Assembly (NCBI RefSeq): GCF_028769735.1
Contig: NC_088171.1
Span: 128,109,533-128,173,532, forward strand
From: Zonotrichia leucophrys gambelii
Taxonomy: Eukaryota > Chordata > Aves > Passeriformes > Passerellidae
DNA length: 64,000 nt
Direction of reading: 5' to 3'
Part shown: positions 1 through 39,600 of the stretch, in pieces
Position numbering within the stretch: position 1 is the stretch's first letter
How the letters are laid out: each line of letters begins with the position of its first letter
The notes under the pieces: generated by a model
What the model was told of the DNA's origin: nothing
What the model saw: only the letters and a program-made list of their open reading frames with translations
Databases searched by the model: none
Translations under genes and position numbers: made by a program

Positions 1-1840
1 TGTCTCACACATATTTAGAAAGTGGACATTTCATTGGACCCTTATGAGCCAATGAATAGTGAAAAGAGTAAAGAGCACTTTGAGAGAGAGTATGAGGGTT
101 TCTTAGTTTCTCCTCTGCTGGATTCCTGGTCATTGCTTTTTCTTTTTTGGTTGTACTGTCTGCGGTTCACCATTTGTGTTGATCAAAGAGGAGGAGGCAC
201 TTGGCCTTATGAGAATCAGAGAAAGTCATTACTTATTGTTTCTCTAAAAAGTAGAATGGTCTTCAGCACACACACACCTTTGGCTGCCTTCCCTTGTGTC
301 ACATGTACGGGACCCAAGGCTGGGTGCTGCTGGGCTTCAACACTGCTGATGTATTTGGGGAAAGACTGGCACTAGGGCCTTGGATGTAGCCTAGTATTTA
401 GGAGAGCATATTTATAGTTTAGGTCATGTGGAACTAGAGGATTGAATTCCTTTCTTAATGTTTGTTAGCCTTGTTTGGTTGTAGAAAACCATGGGGAATG
501 CTTGCTAGTTTTGGGAAGCTTTTACAACTGAAGAAGGCTTGGGAGCTTAGGTTTTGAAACCTCACCACTTGTTTGTGTCTGAAAATCCATCTCATGAAAG
601 TAGCCAGCAGACTCTTCTGAAAACTTGTGAGGTTTTGACAAGGGCACCTGACTCATCTCACAATTACGAAGACTTTACAGGTGCCATTACATTTAGACTG
701 TCTGGCTTTTTTGAATGTGTTAAATTCCCACTGCAGAGAAGAGTGTGAAAAATCCCAGGTAAACAGGCATTATGTATTTTTTAAGAGGAGTTGCAAAGAA
801 ATGCTTACTGAGTATTCAGTCCTTCTGATTTTCTGAATATGGCAAAAGATAACAATTCTTTCCTTTCTGCAAAGCCAGAGTGCACCTCAAACTCACCAAT
901 TCTCCAAAACCTAGTGCTTTATCCATCATTACTGAAAGCTGTTGATACTGGTTTTATTCATTTTCTCACATTGCAAATGTTCATGATCCACTTGTTCTTC
1001 CTTGGAGGAAAGTTGTCAAAAATAAGTAATACTATTAATCGCACATCTTCATTAGCTGAGCTGTCTTTCTGCTGCTCATTATCAACCTCTAGCTTCCTTC
1101 ACAAAATGTCTCTGTTTGTTCAAAAGCCTATTTGTCTGCTGCCCCTGCATTTTGAGATACATTTCAGCTTCACCAACTTTAATTTGAAGGTTAACACCAG
1201 TAAGAGTCCTGGAGTTAAGAAAAAGCTGAAGACTGTGTGGTGGTAGTAGAGTTTTACAGCACTAGGGTATTGTAAGAAGAATGTGAAAATGGACACAAAT
1301 GGAAGATAAGAGTAAGGTGTGATAATTAAAGGAGAAGTTAAAAATAAATAGTATTTTATGCAGGCAGGTAGCAATTAAAGGTTCCAGGATGAAGTGGGTG
1401 AAAGTATGTGTCTCAGAGGACTTTAAACTGATGGTTTCTGCATTATAATGACTTTTAGATGTCCTCAAGGTTTGCTGGATGTTCCAAACTTCAGTCCTCT
1501 GTTTCTTGCAAACATATTCCTGAATTTGCTAAATTATTTTCATTTGGTAAATCATGGATGTGGATTCTGTTTCCTTCAGAGTTGTTTAAATGGAATCAGT
1601 TTATCATTAGGCTACTGAGAAACCTCTTATGATTGTATTTCTGTGATAGTTACACTATACAGTCCATGTTTAGATTTCTAGGATTATTTGCTTTACTAGA
1701 CACAAAAAATGCATTAGCATATGGTTCAGCTTCAGATTTGTGAGCTTGAGAAGACATTCTGCAATGGCTCTCGAATTGTTGAGCTACTGTGCAACATTTT
1801 AGGATCCGTAAATGTTTCCTAACAGGAAACTTCTCTGCAG
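1..1840. other. Upstream flank, no gene recognised
   Basis: AT-rich non-coding sequence. Open frames here are short, lack splice-consistent boundaries and resemble no family I know. In mammals LRP12 lies on this side of DPYS, but I see no LRP12 coding sequence, so any such gene is outside the window or only its 3' UTR reaches in. Confidence 0.5.
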
Positions 1841-2424
1841 GGTTATGGTTTTATCCCAGCTGGTATTTGATCACTGCACAGCCACTCACTCAATCAGCTT
1901 GGAAGGGAGATAGTGTGAAAACTTGTGGGTTTGAGATAATGACAGTTTAATAGGTAAAGCAAAAGCTGCACTTGTGAGCAAAGCAAAACTAATCCATCCC
2001 TCACTTTGGAGGGGCAGGCAGATGTTTCTGGAGATGTTCCATCTCCAGAAAAGCAGATCTCCACCATCCACTAAGGGTGACTTGGGAAGACAAATGCTAT
2101 ATATGCTGAATGTCCCTCCCCTTCCTTCTTCTCTCCCCAGCTTTATATGCTGAGCATGACACCATATGGCCGGGAGTGTTCTTGTGGTCAGCTGGGGTCA
2201 CCTGTCATGGCTTTGTCCCCTTCCAGCTTCTTGTGCACTCCCAACCTCCTCACTGGGGGGGCACTGTGAGATGCAGAAAAGCCCTTGACATAGTGCAAGT
2301 GCAGCTCAGCAATAATGAGAACTTTCCTTTGTTACCAGCAGTGCGTTCAGCACAGATGCAAAACACAGAGCAATACCAGGTACTATGACAGAGTTGAACT
2401 CTTCCAGCCCAGACCACTACAACA
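1841..2424 (-). mobile_element. Solo LTR, ERVL-like, degraded 5' end
   Basis: An endogenous retrovirus LTR read on the minus strand. The U3 end is TGTTGTAGTGG at the high-coordinate side. A TATA-type box (GCATATAAAG on the minus strand, around 2141-2150) and an ATTAAA polyadenylation signal (1946-1951 complement) follow in the expected order. The other end reads GGTTATGG where the sister copy at 36638 has TGTCATGG, so the terminal TG is mutated. Flanks are only loosely alike (TGCAG and GAGCA), so no clean target duplication is claimed. No internal gag/pol sequence is attached. Family resemblance is from memory; orientation follows from the order of signals. Confidence 0.75.
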
Positions 2425-4760
2425 GAGCAGAGTCAAACATTGATTATGGGGCAAAGATTTGTTTGAATCTCTGCAAAGAGAAGGATAAAACAGTAAAATG
2501 TTTTGTGGGTAAGTAAATACTCCAAAGTCAATTAGGAGCCAGAAGCCCTGTTGGAGCAGCAGTAGATATTCAGTGATTCCTAAAAATGTAGGGCCAGTTG
2601 TCTTCTCTGAGTATTTTAAGTATTATTTCTGCTCCACCAGTGGTATTTCAGGCTATTTTTTCAAGGGACAGCTGAGCTGTGAAATATTTACCAAATATAC
2701 ACAAATGTAACTGATGTGAGATTATCTTTTTGGTCCAAATGGTTTAAATAAAAGAGCTGCTTAGACAGAATCTTGCTATATACCAATATGTTGTTTAATG
2801 TGTTCAAAACCACCTGTGGGATAAATTCAGTTTTCCTAGGCACAGCATTGCAAGATGTTATGTTCCTGGTTTGTGGGCAGTTCTGCAATTTTGAGCTGGG
2901 CATAAAATTACAGATAGGAAGGTTTGGGCATTTAAGAGTAGGATCCACAAAGTCTAAATTACCCAGGAGGAAATCAGAGGAGAGGAAACAGAGTTCAAGC
3001 CTGTTCTTGTTCAGAAGCAGATGTAAATACTCTTGAGCTGTGCTACTCTTCATGCATTTATGTATGAAAGTTGTATCAGCTTTTTCCTGTGCAACGCACA
3101 CAAAAAGGGAACCGGATATCCCAGTGCACACTGCAATCTGCTGTGATGTGGCTGATCTGCCTTCAGATCTCCCTCCCTCCTCCCAATCTGGCAGAAGGAT
3201 TTGAGCAGAAAAGTTTACGACTGCCACTAGCCCAAAAGCATACTCAGAGATGACTGTCTAGGTCTGTCATGTCAAAACTCCTTTCATAGAAAATACTAAG
3301 TAATCATTGGCCAGGGAGAAATTAGAAGACAGTGACTATTTTAGGTTGGCAGTTTAGGCACTGAAGTGATGCTGAAAAGTCTCTTTGCCAATAAATACTG
3401 TAAAGTCTGTTGATGCTGTTCTACATCAAATCATTAAATATCCATTGGATAGGCATAGGAACTTAACTGCTGTATACCACATGATCAGATGAACCTCTGA
3501 CTTTGCTACCCCCTCTCCTCACTTCACAAAGGTCACTTAATTTATGGAAAGTGAAGCTGCTTTCCCAAATGAGTTTTGACATGTTTTGTTGCTGTGTCAG
3601 GTCATAAATCCCATTAAGTCTCTGTTCCATTGCAGAAAGGTGAGATGTAAGACAAGATACTTTGGGATGAGCAGATAGAAAACTAAATGGATGGTAATTC
3701 TCTCTTACCCATCATAAGGGAAGGAACAAAGGTGACATGCTGATGGGAAGGTGAGATTTTCCATATCTTGTGTCCATTGTCTAAATGGCTTTTTGGTATC
3801 CTGTGTGTGCACCCTCTCACAGCCCACAGAGACAATGTTCTCTCTTGCTAAATCATCACCACTAAACTGGAAGAGGTGAGGGGATGAAGATGCAAGTGCT
3901 CAGCAGATTTGAGCTGTGCCATGTCACTGCTGAGTTTGCAAATCCAGGGTTATGGGAGAAGTGGGAAAATACCATAGAAACGAGTGCCTCTGAGATGGTA
4001 CAGAGCATCTTTAGCTCATTTTCCAGTTGTCTTACTTCCCCACCTCTTTTTACAGGTGTATATTCTGAACCACACAAGCCCCCTCCTGCCAAGGTCACAC
4101 CAGCCTTGTGTGAAACCCGCCACAGAGGACCCTGACTTTCCCCTGGCCCTCAGGAAGGGCTCCCCTGGGGCAGGGATGTTTGAGGGCCAGCACAGCCAGG
4201 CCGGCAGTGGTTGTGGGGGCAGCAGTGTGGGGTGTGGCGAGCACAGGCTGAGCCTGCTGGGTGGCACAGCAGGGCCGTGGGGCAGGTGGAGCATCAGGTA
4301 CTGAAATGGGATTTTGGATGCTGACACACACAACCCAGCTTCCCCCTCAGGCTGGAGCGCTGTCTATGTTGCATCATTGCAGTAGCAGCAGAGAGCCGTG
4401 TTTGGATCCTGAGGGTGGTGTGTCCCAAATCCTTTGAGAAACAGCCTGGGAGCGGTGTGGACCCCCCCATCTCCACTGAGAAGGATGCAACACCTGGGTC
4501 ACCAGAGCACTGCACTCTGCCTTTCCCTCTGCACAGGCTGGACCCATGGGCTCCCCAGCCATGGCTGCAGGAAGCTCAGGTCACCCCTGGGCTCTCTGGC
4601 TGCTTCTGTGGAGAGCTCAGGTCACCCTTGGTTTTCTCAAGTGTGGCTGCAAAGAGCTTAGTTTGTTTTTGGGCATCACAAGATGATAAAATAGCCACAT
4701 TTTCAAAGCAGCTCAGCTAGCTGCAAACCTGCAGGTGCACAGGGCAGGCTGCAGGGTGTG
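2425..4760. other. Upstream flank of DPYS, no gene recognised
   Basis: Non-coding sequence that becomes GC-richer from about 4090 onwards. Several overlapping open frames occur in the GC-rich part on both strands, as expected from composition. None shows a recognisable domain or exon boundary. Distal regulatory DNA of DPYS could lie here, but no specific site can be supported. Confidence 0.45.
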
Positions 4761-5056
4761 CTTTGAGAACACCCAGACCCCCTGAAAGCCTGGCTCGCTT
4801 TGTCCAGGCAGAGTCCGCAGCAGGAGGGGCCCAAGGGCAGCGCTGCTCCCACCCGCGCCACTGGGCCGCACAGGAGGGGGGAGGAGGAGCTTCCGGGGGC
4901 AGAGGGGGCAGTTCCATCGGTGTCCGTTTAACGGGCATGGTGTGCGGTGCGTTTAGGCCCGTTTGGAGAGAGCTGCTGCTCTGGGAGGACAGGGCAGTGA
5001 ACTACTCTGAGGCAAGAGCAAGTTTCTGAGCTGAGGCCTCGCTCTCACCTACTGGC
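4760..5056 (+). promoter_or_regulatory. GC-rich promoter-proximal region and 5' UTR of DPYS
   Basis: This stretch immediately precedes the DPYS start codon and is clearly richer in G+C and CpG than its surroundings, with GGGGGAGGAGGAG-type purine runs around 4874-4908. No TATA box is evident, so a dispersed TSS is likely (inference). An ATG at 4937 in a good context (GGGC before, G after) opens a 30-codon upstream frame ending at the TGA at 5027-5029, before the main ATG at 5057. If the transcript starts upstream of 4937, this uORF could damp translation. The true TSS cannot be read from the sequence. Confidence 0.5.
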
Positions 5057-33705
<28,649 letters not shown>

Positions 33706-34195
33706 CAGGCTCATTCCTCAGTTTTGGCTGTTACAGGTAACCATCTCTTTTTCTTAGTAAAGACTACTTATTGCTTCTCTGAAACCTCAAGAAAAGAAAA
33801 GGGTAGCAGGCTGTTTATCTGGTGAAAGGCTTGTCTGAAATAAGCCCTCTCAGAAGCTAAGTTGTCTTGGTATCTGTAAATTCAACAAAAAGGTCTGGCA
33901 TCCCAGGCATGGAGAACCTCATTTTGATTGGAGCCTTATTTAAAAAGTTCAGCTGAAAGAAACTGATAAGTTTAGCTGCTAGACTGAGACATGGGTATGA
34001 AGGCCCATACAAAACCTGGGTTCAGTTAGTAACAAGAGAACAAAATGAAGCATGACTGTTTGACTTGCAAATTTACAAACAGCTTGATGTGAAAAATTAA
34101 ATTTGTTATTGTCCCTGTGTTACAGACAATAACCCCCCAAAAAATGTGCTGTTTGGGTTAAACTGACAGATTTGTTTTGCAAAAACAAAAGCTGT
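33706..34195 (+). other. Probable DPYS 3' UTR or last intron
   Basis: No coding sequence. ATTAAA at 34096-34101 followed by a GT-rich stretch (TTTGTTATTGTCCCTGTG) is a possible polyadenylation site. A second candidate, AATAAA at 34575-34580, lies just after the CR1 copy. Which is used cannot be decided from the sequence. Confidence 0.45.
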
Positions 34196-34196
34196 C

Positions 34197-34574
34197 TTCA
34201 CAGAAAGAGAAGGCTCCAGGGAGACCTTAGAGCAGCCTTTCAGTGCCTAAAGAAAGCCTATAAGAGAGATGGAGTGGGATTTTTTTTACAAGGACATGGA
34301 GTAGATGGACAAGGTAGAATGGCATTACACTGAAAGAGAGAGTAGATTTAGATTAGATATTAGGAAGAAATTCGTTACTGTGAAGTTGGTAAGGAACTGG
34401 AACTAGTTATCCAGAAAATTTGTGGATGCCCCATCTGTGGAAGTGTTCAAGGCCAAGCTGGATGGGGATCTGAGCAGCCTGGTTTAATGGAAGGCATCCC
34501 TGCCCATGGCAGAGGGGCTGGAACTAGATGATCTTTAAGCTTCCTTCCAGCCTACACCATTCTGTGATTCCACA
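34197..34574 (+). mobile_element. CR1 3'-end copy
   Basis: A CR1 fragment in the same direction as DPYS: TTAGGAAGAAATTCGTTACTG, the GTTCAAGGCCAAGCTGGATG block, CTGCCCATGGCAGAGGGG, GGAACTAGATGATCTTTAA and the ATTCTGTGATTC terminus. It may lie inside the DPYS 3' UTR, and the AATAAA that follows could have been exapted. Confidence 0.92.
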
Positions 34575-34580
34575 AATAAA

Positions 34581-36637
34581 GGTGCTGCAGGCAGTGCCAG
34601 CAGTGTTTGAATTAGTGTGAGCTCATCACTGCTAACAGGAGTAACACCCAGCATCTCCCTTTCCCTCCTCTGCAGTGTTCACAGTGTGTAACTTGGTATT
34701 GACAGTCGTTGTATGTGCCCTGGTGCTTGGCAGATCTTTCTGTGAGCAGAAATCAATTAGCTCTGTTTTCTGGGTTAGTTTTCTGTTGCCTTGGTGAGTT
34801 GAAGTGTCTCTTAGAAAAGCCAAGGAAAGACCCGTGCAGTGCAGCATGTGAGTGGGGTGAGGCACTGGGAACAAGGACTAGTGACAGCACCACACTCTTC
34901 AGCTGTTCAACAGGCAGAGGAAATACTTCAGGAAAAGGTGAAAACCAGGCAAGCCCTTCAGGAGGCACAGTCAGGCCATGCTGCTGCTCTGTGCCAGCTG
35001 CAGCTGAAATGATGTCTGCTACAGCAGGGGAGTGGGTTAGTGTGGGCAGGGGGAACAGTGAGTGGTGGGAAGCATGCCAAAATCCAAGCTGAAGTTTTGG
35101 GTGTGTATGTGTTTCAACAATGTTTCAACTAGTTTGGGAAATGATTTCCCAATAGGTGAACAGAAAGCCCCAGTTTTTACCTCAGATAAAATGAGTCTGT
35201 TCTTAGTGCTAATTAATATGGGACAGGAACAGACCTGCTATGGTAGGAGGGTGAAATTAACTTTTCCATATTTCATGATATCATTCTTTAAAGCTACCTT
35301 ACAGTGAACCTCATCCAGGGCATCAGTAGCAGCAACAGAGTGCAGTATCCTATTTGTTTTTCTCTGTCCTAGGGGAAAAGCTTTTCTAATAGAGAGGACT
35401 AAAGGCTAAAGCTTCAGCAGAGTGAGGGAGCAATAATCATTCTTTCTAGCTCCTAGCACTCCTTCTCCATTATTACCTCTGAGTGACAAATTGCAAAGAA
35501 GAGATTTTCTTTTGAAAGATGATATTGTATTGTCTTTTTCTCCTCTGTAGATAAAAGCAAATGAAAATGACCTTGCTGCCCCCACCAGCAGTTCCTTCTG
35601 GGTCCAGCAATCCATCCACAATCAACTTCTCAAGAGCCAACATGAAACAATAGTAACCAAGAAGCATTATACTTGGTTTCCTTTATAAAATTGTCATTGA
35701 AATTTATCTTTAAAAATACTTTTGCTGTAAGAATTGGAAAATTCTTGTTAGAAAATGGAGTAATAATTTTAAAACCTTACAGTTATAATGTGGCAACAGT
35801 GCTGTGCATTCTTAAAATCTTGTAAGTTTTGGGATGGTATTTCTTAATGTTTATCTTTAGAAGGTATCAGCTACCCAGTAAAGTAAAAACAATGAACAGT
35901 GGTGTTTAAGAACATTTTTTAAACTCCTGCTCCGTTGGGTCCCAAAGGATGAATCCTAATCCATTAATTTTATATGTTAGGAAGGTCTCTGTTGTGCTTG
36001 GCAATGCAGAGAATTCTGAGAGCAAATGCTGGATTTTATTTTTTTAATTTTCCCTATCTGGAAGGGGTCAGTACAGAAAAATGCTGATTCAGAAGACTCA
36101 CTGTTTTGGAGCTGCTGCCCCATCTCTATGTTACTATCTTTAAAGAACTGTATATACTATGTCCCTGCCAACTGCACAAGCTTTTTTTTGGTGGGTTCAG
36201 TTATTTCCTTTGTTGAGAAACAAGGGAAAATGGCAAACCTATGCCAACCATACTTGTGAACTCACCTACAATAATAATAGTTTGTGTTCTGGTTTTATGG
36301 AGACACAATCATCACCTAAAGGCTTATGAATTGAGATCACCAGAGTAAAACTACTATGCATTAGTATAAAAAAACCCTTTTAACTGAAAATTAGGTTTTT
36401 CCCCAATGTAACTAATAGTTTGTTTCTTGTAGGATAGGATTCTTAATTTAAAAAAAAAAATCTCTTTTGCTCAATTTATCTAATTCCCATTTTCAGAGGT
36501 TATAGTACTTTCAGAAGCACTCTTCTGCTACCATGTCTAGAGAAATTTTGATTTGGAGAACTGGAATGTTGTTTAAAGTTGCACTTTCATATGTAATAGC
36601 TCTTTTTAAGCAGCCGCCACTGGGAAAAATTTGAGAA
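34581..36637. other. Convergent spacer, part 1
   Basis: Non-coding, AT-rich, no element or gene recognised. Overlapping short open frames on both strands only. Confidence 0.5.
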
Positions 36638-37175
36638 TGTCATGGGTTAATCCCAGCTGGCAGCTAAGTACTACACAGACATTTGCTTAATTCCCCCCCC
36701 TACCATGTAGGCAGGGAAGAGAATCAGAAGGGTAAAAGTTATAAAACTCTTAGGTTGGGATAAGGACGGTTTAAATGGTAAAGAAAAAGCTATGCCTACG
36801 AGCAAAGCAAAACACGAAATTCACTCTCCATTGTCAGGCATGAGCTCAGGCATCCCCAGGAAAGCACTCTGAATGTTCCCCCTGCTTCCTCCCCCAGTTT
36901 TACCTGCTGAGCATGAGCATATGGCCTGGAGTATTCCTGGGGTCAGTTGAGGTCAGCTCTCCTGGCTGTGTCCCATCCCATCTCCCTGTGCATGCCAACC
37001 CGTTGCTGATGGAAGGGGTGAGAAACAGAAAAGGCCTTGATGCTGTGTGAGCATTGCTCATTGATAATGAAAATATCCTTGAATTACCAATTCTGTTGCC
37101 AGCACAAATCCAAAACATAACCCCACACTAGCCACTGGGAAGAAAATTAACTCTACCCCAGCCAAAAACACCACA
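36638..37175 (-). mobile_element. Solo LTR, ERVL-like, same family as 1841-2424
   Basis: 538 bp with TG...CA ends. Read on the minus strand it has AGTTAATTTTC near the start, a CATGCTCAGCAGGTAAAACTG block where the sister copy keeps a TATA box, and ends GGGATTAACCCATGACA. The TATA core is mutated here, so it is probably silent. Flanks are GAGAA and GAGAG, a 4-of-5 match for a 5-bp duplication. Same family and orientation as the LTR upstream of DPYS. Confidence 0.85.
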
Positions 37176-39168
37176 GAGAGAAATGAGGCCAACACAAAAT
37201 CACCTGTAGAGTTGGCTGTCCTATGTGTATAAACAACATAACCTGTACTGTGCAACCCACAGGCCAAACAGGCACAGGAAGTGCTGCTTATTTTAAGACA
37301 CATTAAACATATTAAGTACACATTAAACATATGATAATTAATATTATTTTTGACTGTGGAAAGCAGACTTGCAGTTTCTGCTATATTCATAGGCATACAG
37401 TGATGTATGAGCTTTTATAAAAAATAAGCTCCTATTAGGGCAGTAGTTCTTGTGTCTCTAAACAGAAAAAGAGGGTTTTCCTTGTAGGATGATTGAGGAT
37501 AGTCATGGATATGGTTGAGAAATTCCCGTTTCTCAGGTTTATCTTTGGGGTGGCAGAGCAGCAGAACCAACAATCCAGCACTATTATAAGGAAACAGAGT
37601 TCACTGCTCAGTACAGACTTCTGTACTGTCACATTCTGCATCTCAGTTTGTTGTCCAGTCTCCCTTTACAATCAACAGAGAAAGAGATACTTCTGCAACT
37701 GTTTTTTTTTGTCTCTGCATCAAGATCTCACATAAGTTAGATAAACCTGTCTGGAGCTGTTCTTTGGGATGAGGGGGGGCAGTTTTCTTGCAATGCTGGT
37801 TTGTCTCCATTGATTATCTCCAAAGTCTGTGTAACTGTGGTGCAGGCTTCTACTCTGCAGCTGCCTTCCACTCAGCCCATCTTTGCCTCTCAGAACTGGA
37901 ACTTCCTTGTATGAAAGGTCCCTGTCTTTTCTTATGTTTTGGCTCATCAACAGTGCAGGTCAACCACAAACCCATTCTTCCTAATTAATCTTTTGCTACA
38001 TTGGAAGAAGAGCAGAAATTTGATAACAGTAATCTCCAAACTATGAACTTGTATTTTCTATGGAAAAATGTATAATTCCCTATGTTTGTACTTTAAGAAA
38101 TACCTACTTTTTAATTCCAGTGAGTCTGAACTATTGTGCAGATGAAAGAAATTACTTGCATATTGTGAACTGAGATTTACACCAAATAATCTGCTGTATT
38201 TTTGCATCCTTGTGAACAACAAGCTATTGAGGCTGTCAGGTTTGTTATATTTATGAATATTTGTTTTGCCATGACACGTGCTGGCCCTAGTACCTGAATC
38301 CTGCCCCAAGCCACAAGGTTCCAAGCAATAGCCCTTGAGAAGCTGTGTGACATCAAAATAATTTCAACTGTGCTGTTCAGGCACTCCTACTAATGTTGAA
38401 CTGTCAGATTGCAGATCTCTGTCATCCTTGTTCTTTTTCCCCTTACATGGGCTAGGCTGTAATGTTGGGATCTTCATAGGGATGTAATTTTGGGACTGCC
38501 CAGGTCTCCATTCTGAAACACCAGCAAGGAGTGATAGCAGAGCCAAAATAGTAGCATGGGATTTTTTTTAGTGGGCATATAGTTTGGGATTCAATGGGAT
38601 TACAGTTATGTCAGCACCCTGAACTGGAGCACTTGGAAGAAGGACTGACTGGACTCTCAGTTGTATCTCAGTCTCTAGACCCTGACAAGACTTCTGAATT
38701 CATTCTATAATCCATCCTTGAGCTATCACTTCCTCATTACATTCTCAAGTCACTGCTCTGTTCTATAAATGTCTTGCTAAGACAACAGATGCCACACACC
38801 AGGTTGGAAAGGTGGTTTAGAGATGGCTTCTGCAGCCCACAGTTGTCCTGAACCTTTCATGGGAAAGCAAGACAAAAATTGCTTTCCCAGATGTTTGAAT
38901 ATTATCTTTTTTAGCCATAATCCTCAGGCTTCTCCACCCCCTACTGAGAAAAAGGTTTGCTTGCTTTGACTCTTCCTTCAGTCTGTTGGTCACTCTGATT
39001 GCTTTGAGAGGGGATACTGCTGCATTAAACCCCTTTTTCTCTGGAGCAGTGTCTGTGCAGAGGAGCCAAGGAACTGTTTTGTCAAGGCCAAAACACAGAA
39101 CATCCTTTTGTTGCTTAGCACTCCTTGGAATGCTACTGGTTTCCATCTCTTTATTGTATGGAAAGGTT
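37176..39168. other. Convergent spacer, part 2
   Basis: No gene or repeat recognised. Some poly-T tracts and short chance frames. Confidence 0.5.
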
Positions 39169-39600
39169 TGTCATCACAGGTCCCCAGCCAGGTAATAATT
39201 AGCATTGAGTCCATGATTCCAGAAAGCTGATCAAATATTCTATTCTATTCTATTCTATTCTATTCTATTCTATTCTATTCTATTCTATTCTATTCTATTC
39301 TATTCTATTCTATTCTATTCTATTCTATTCTATTCATTTATTAAGAGACACATCCCCTTACAGACAGTCCAATACAGCTTTTACCTTATTGGTCAATCAA
39401 TCCAAACACCATCCAATTAAGAAATCACCCTTTGGTAAACAAATCTTCATAACACATTTCACATGTGCACAACAACAGGTGCAGCAAGTGGAGATAAGAA
39501 TTGTTTATCATTTTTTTTTCTGACCTTCTCACAGTCTTCCCCAGGAAAATACCTGGGGAAGTCATGCCTGCTACTCTCTATGGAGAGAGCTGCAGCTACA
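39169..39600 (-). mobile_element. Solo LTR, ERVK-like, carrying a (TATTC)20 array
   Basis: TG...CA element of 432 bp. On the minus strand it starts TGTAGCTGCAGC, includes CATGACTTCCCCAGG and TGCTGCACCTGTTGTTGTG, then an AATAAA polyadenylation signal (39337-39342 complement) directly followed by GAATA repeats, then TTTGATCAGCTTTCTGGAA and an end at GTGATGACA. Flanks AAGGTT and AAGCTA match at 4 of 6, an eroded 6-bp duplication. Similar passerine LTRs with GAATA-type runs are recalled from memory. Boundaries are good to a few bases. Confidence 0.8.
39236..39335. repeat. Perfect pentanucleotide array (TATTC)20
   Basis: Exactly 100 bases, 20 uninterrupted TATTC units, read as GAATA on the LTR's sense strand. 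Lack of any interruption suggests a young or actively mutating array. Confidence 0.98.

Noticed and set aside
2688..3227. 179-codon open frame on the - strand
   Set aside because: No domain, no splice context, and composition like the surrounding non-coding DNA. Treated as chance.
1..4700. LRP12 exons expected from synteny
   Set aside because: No recognisable coding sequence. Mammalian gene order alone is not enough.
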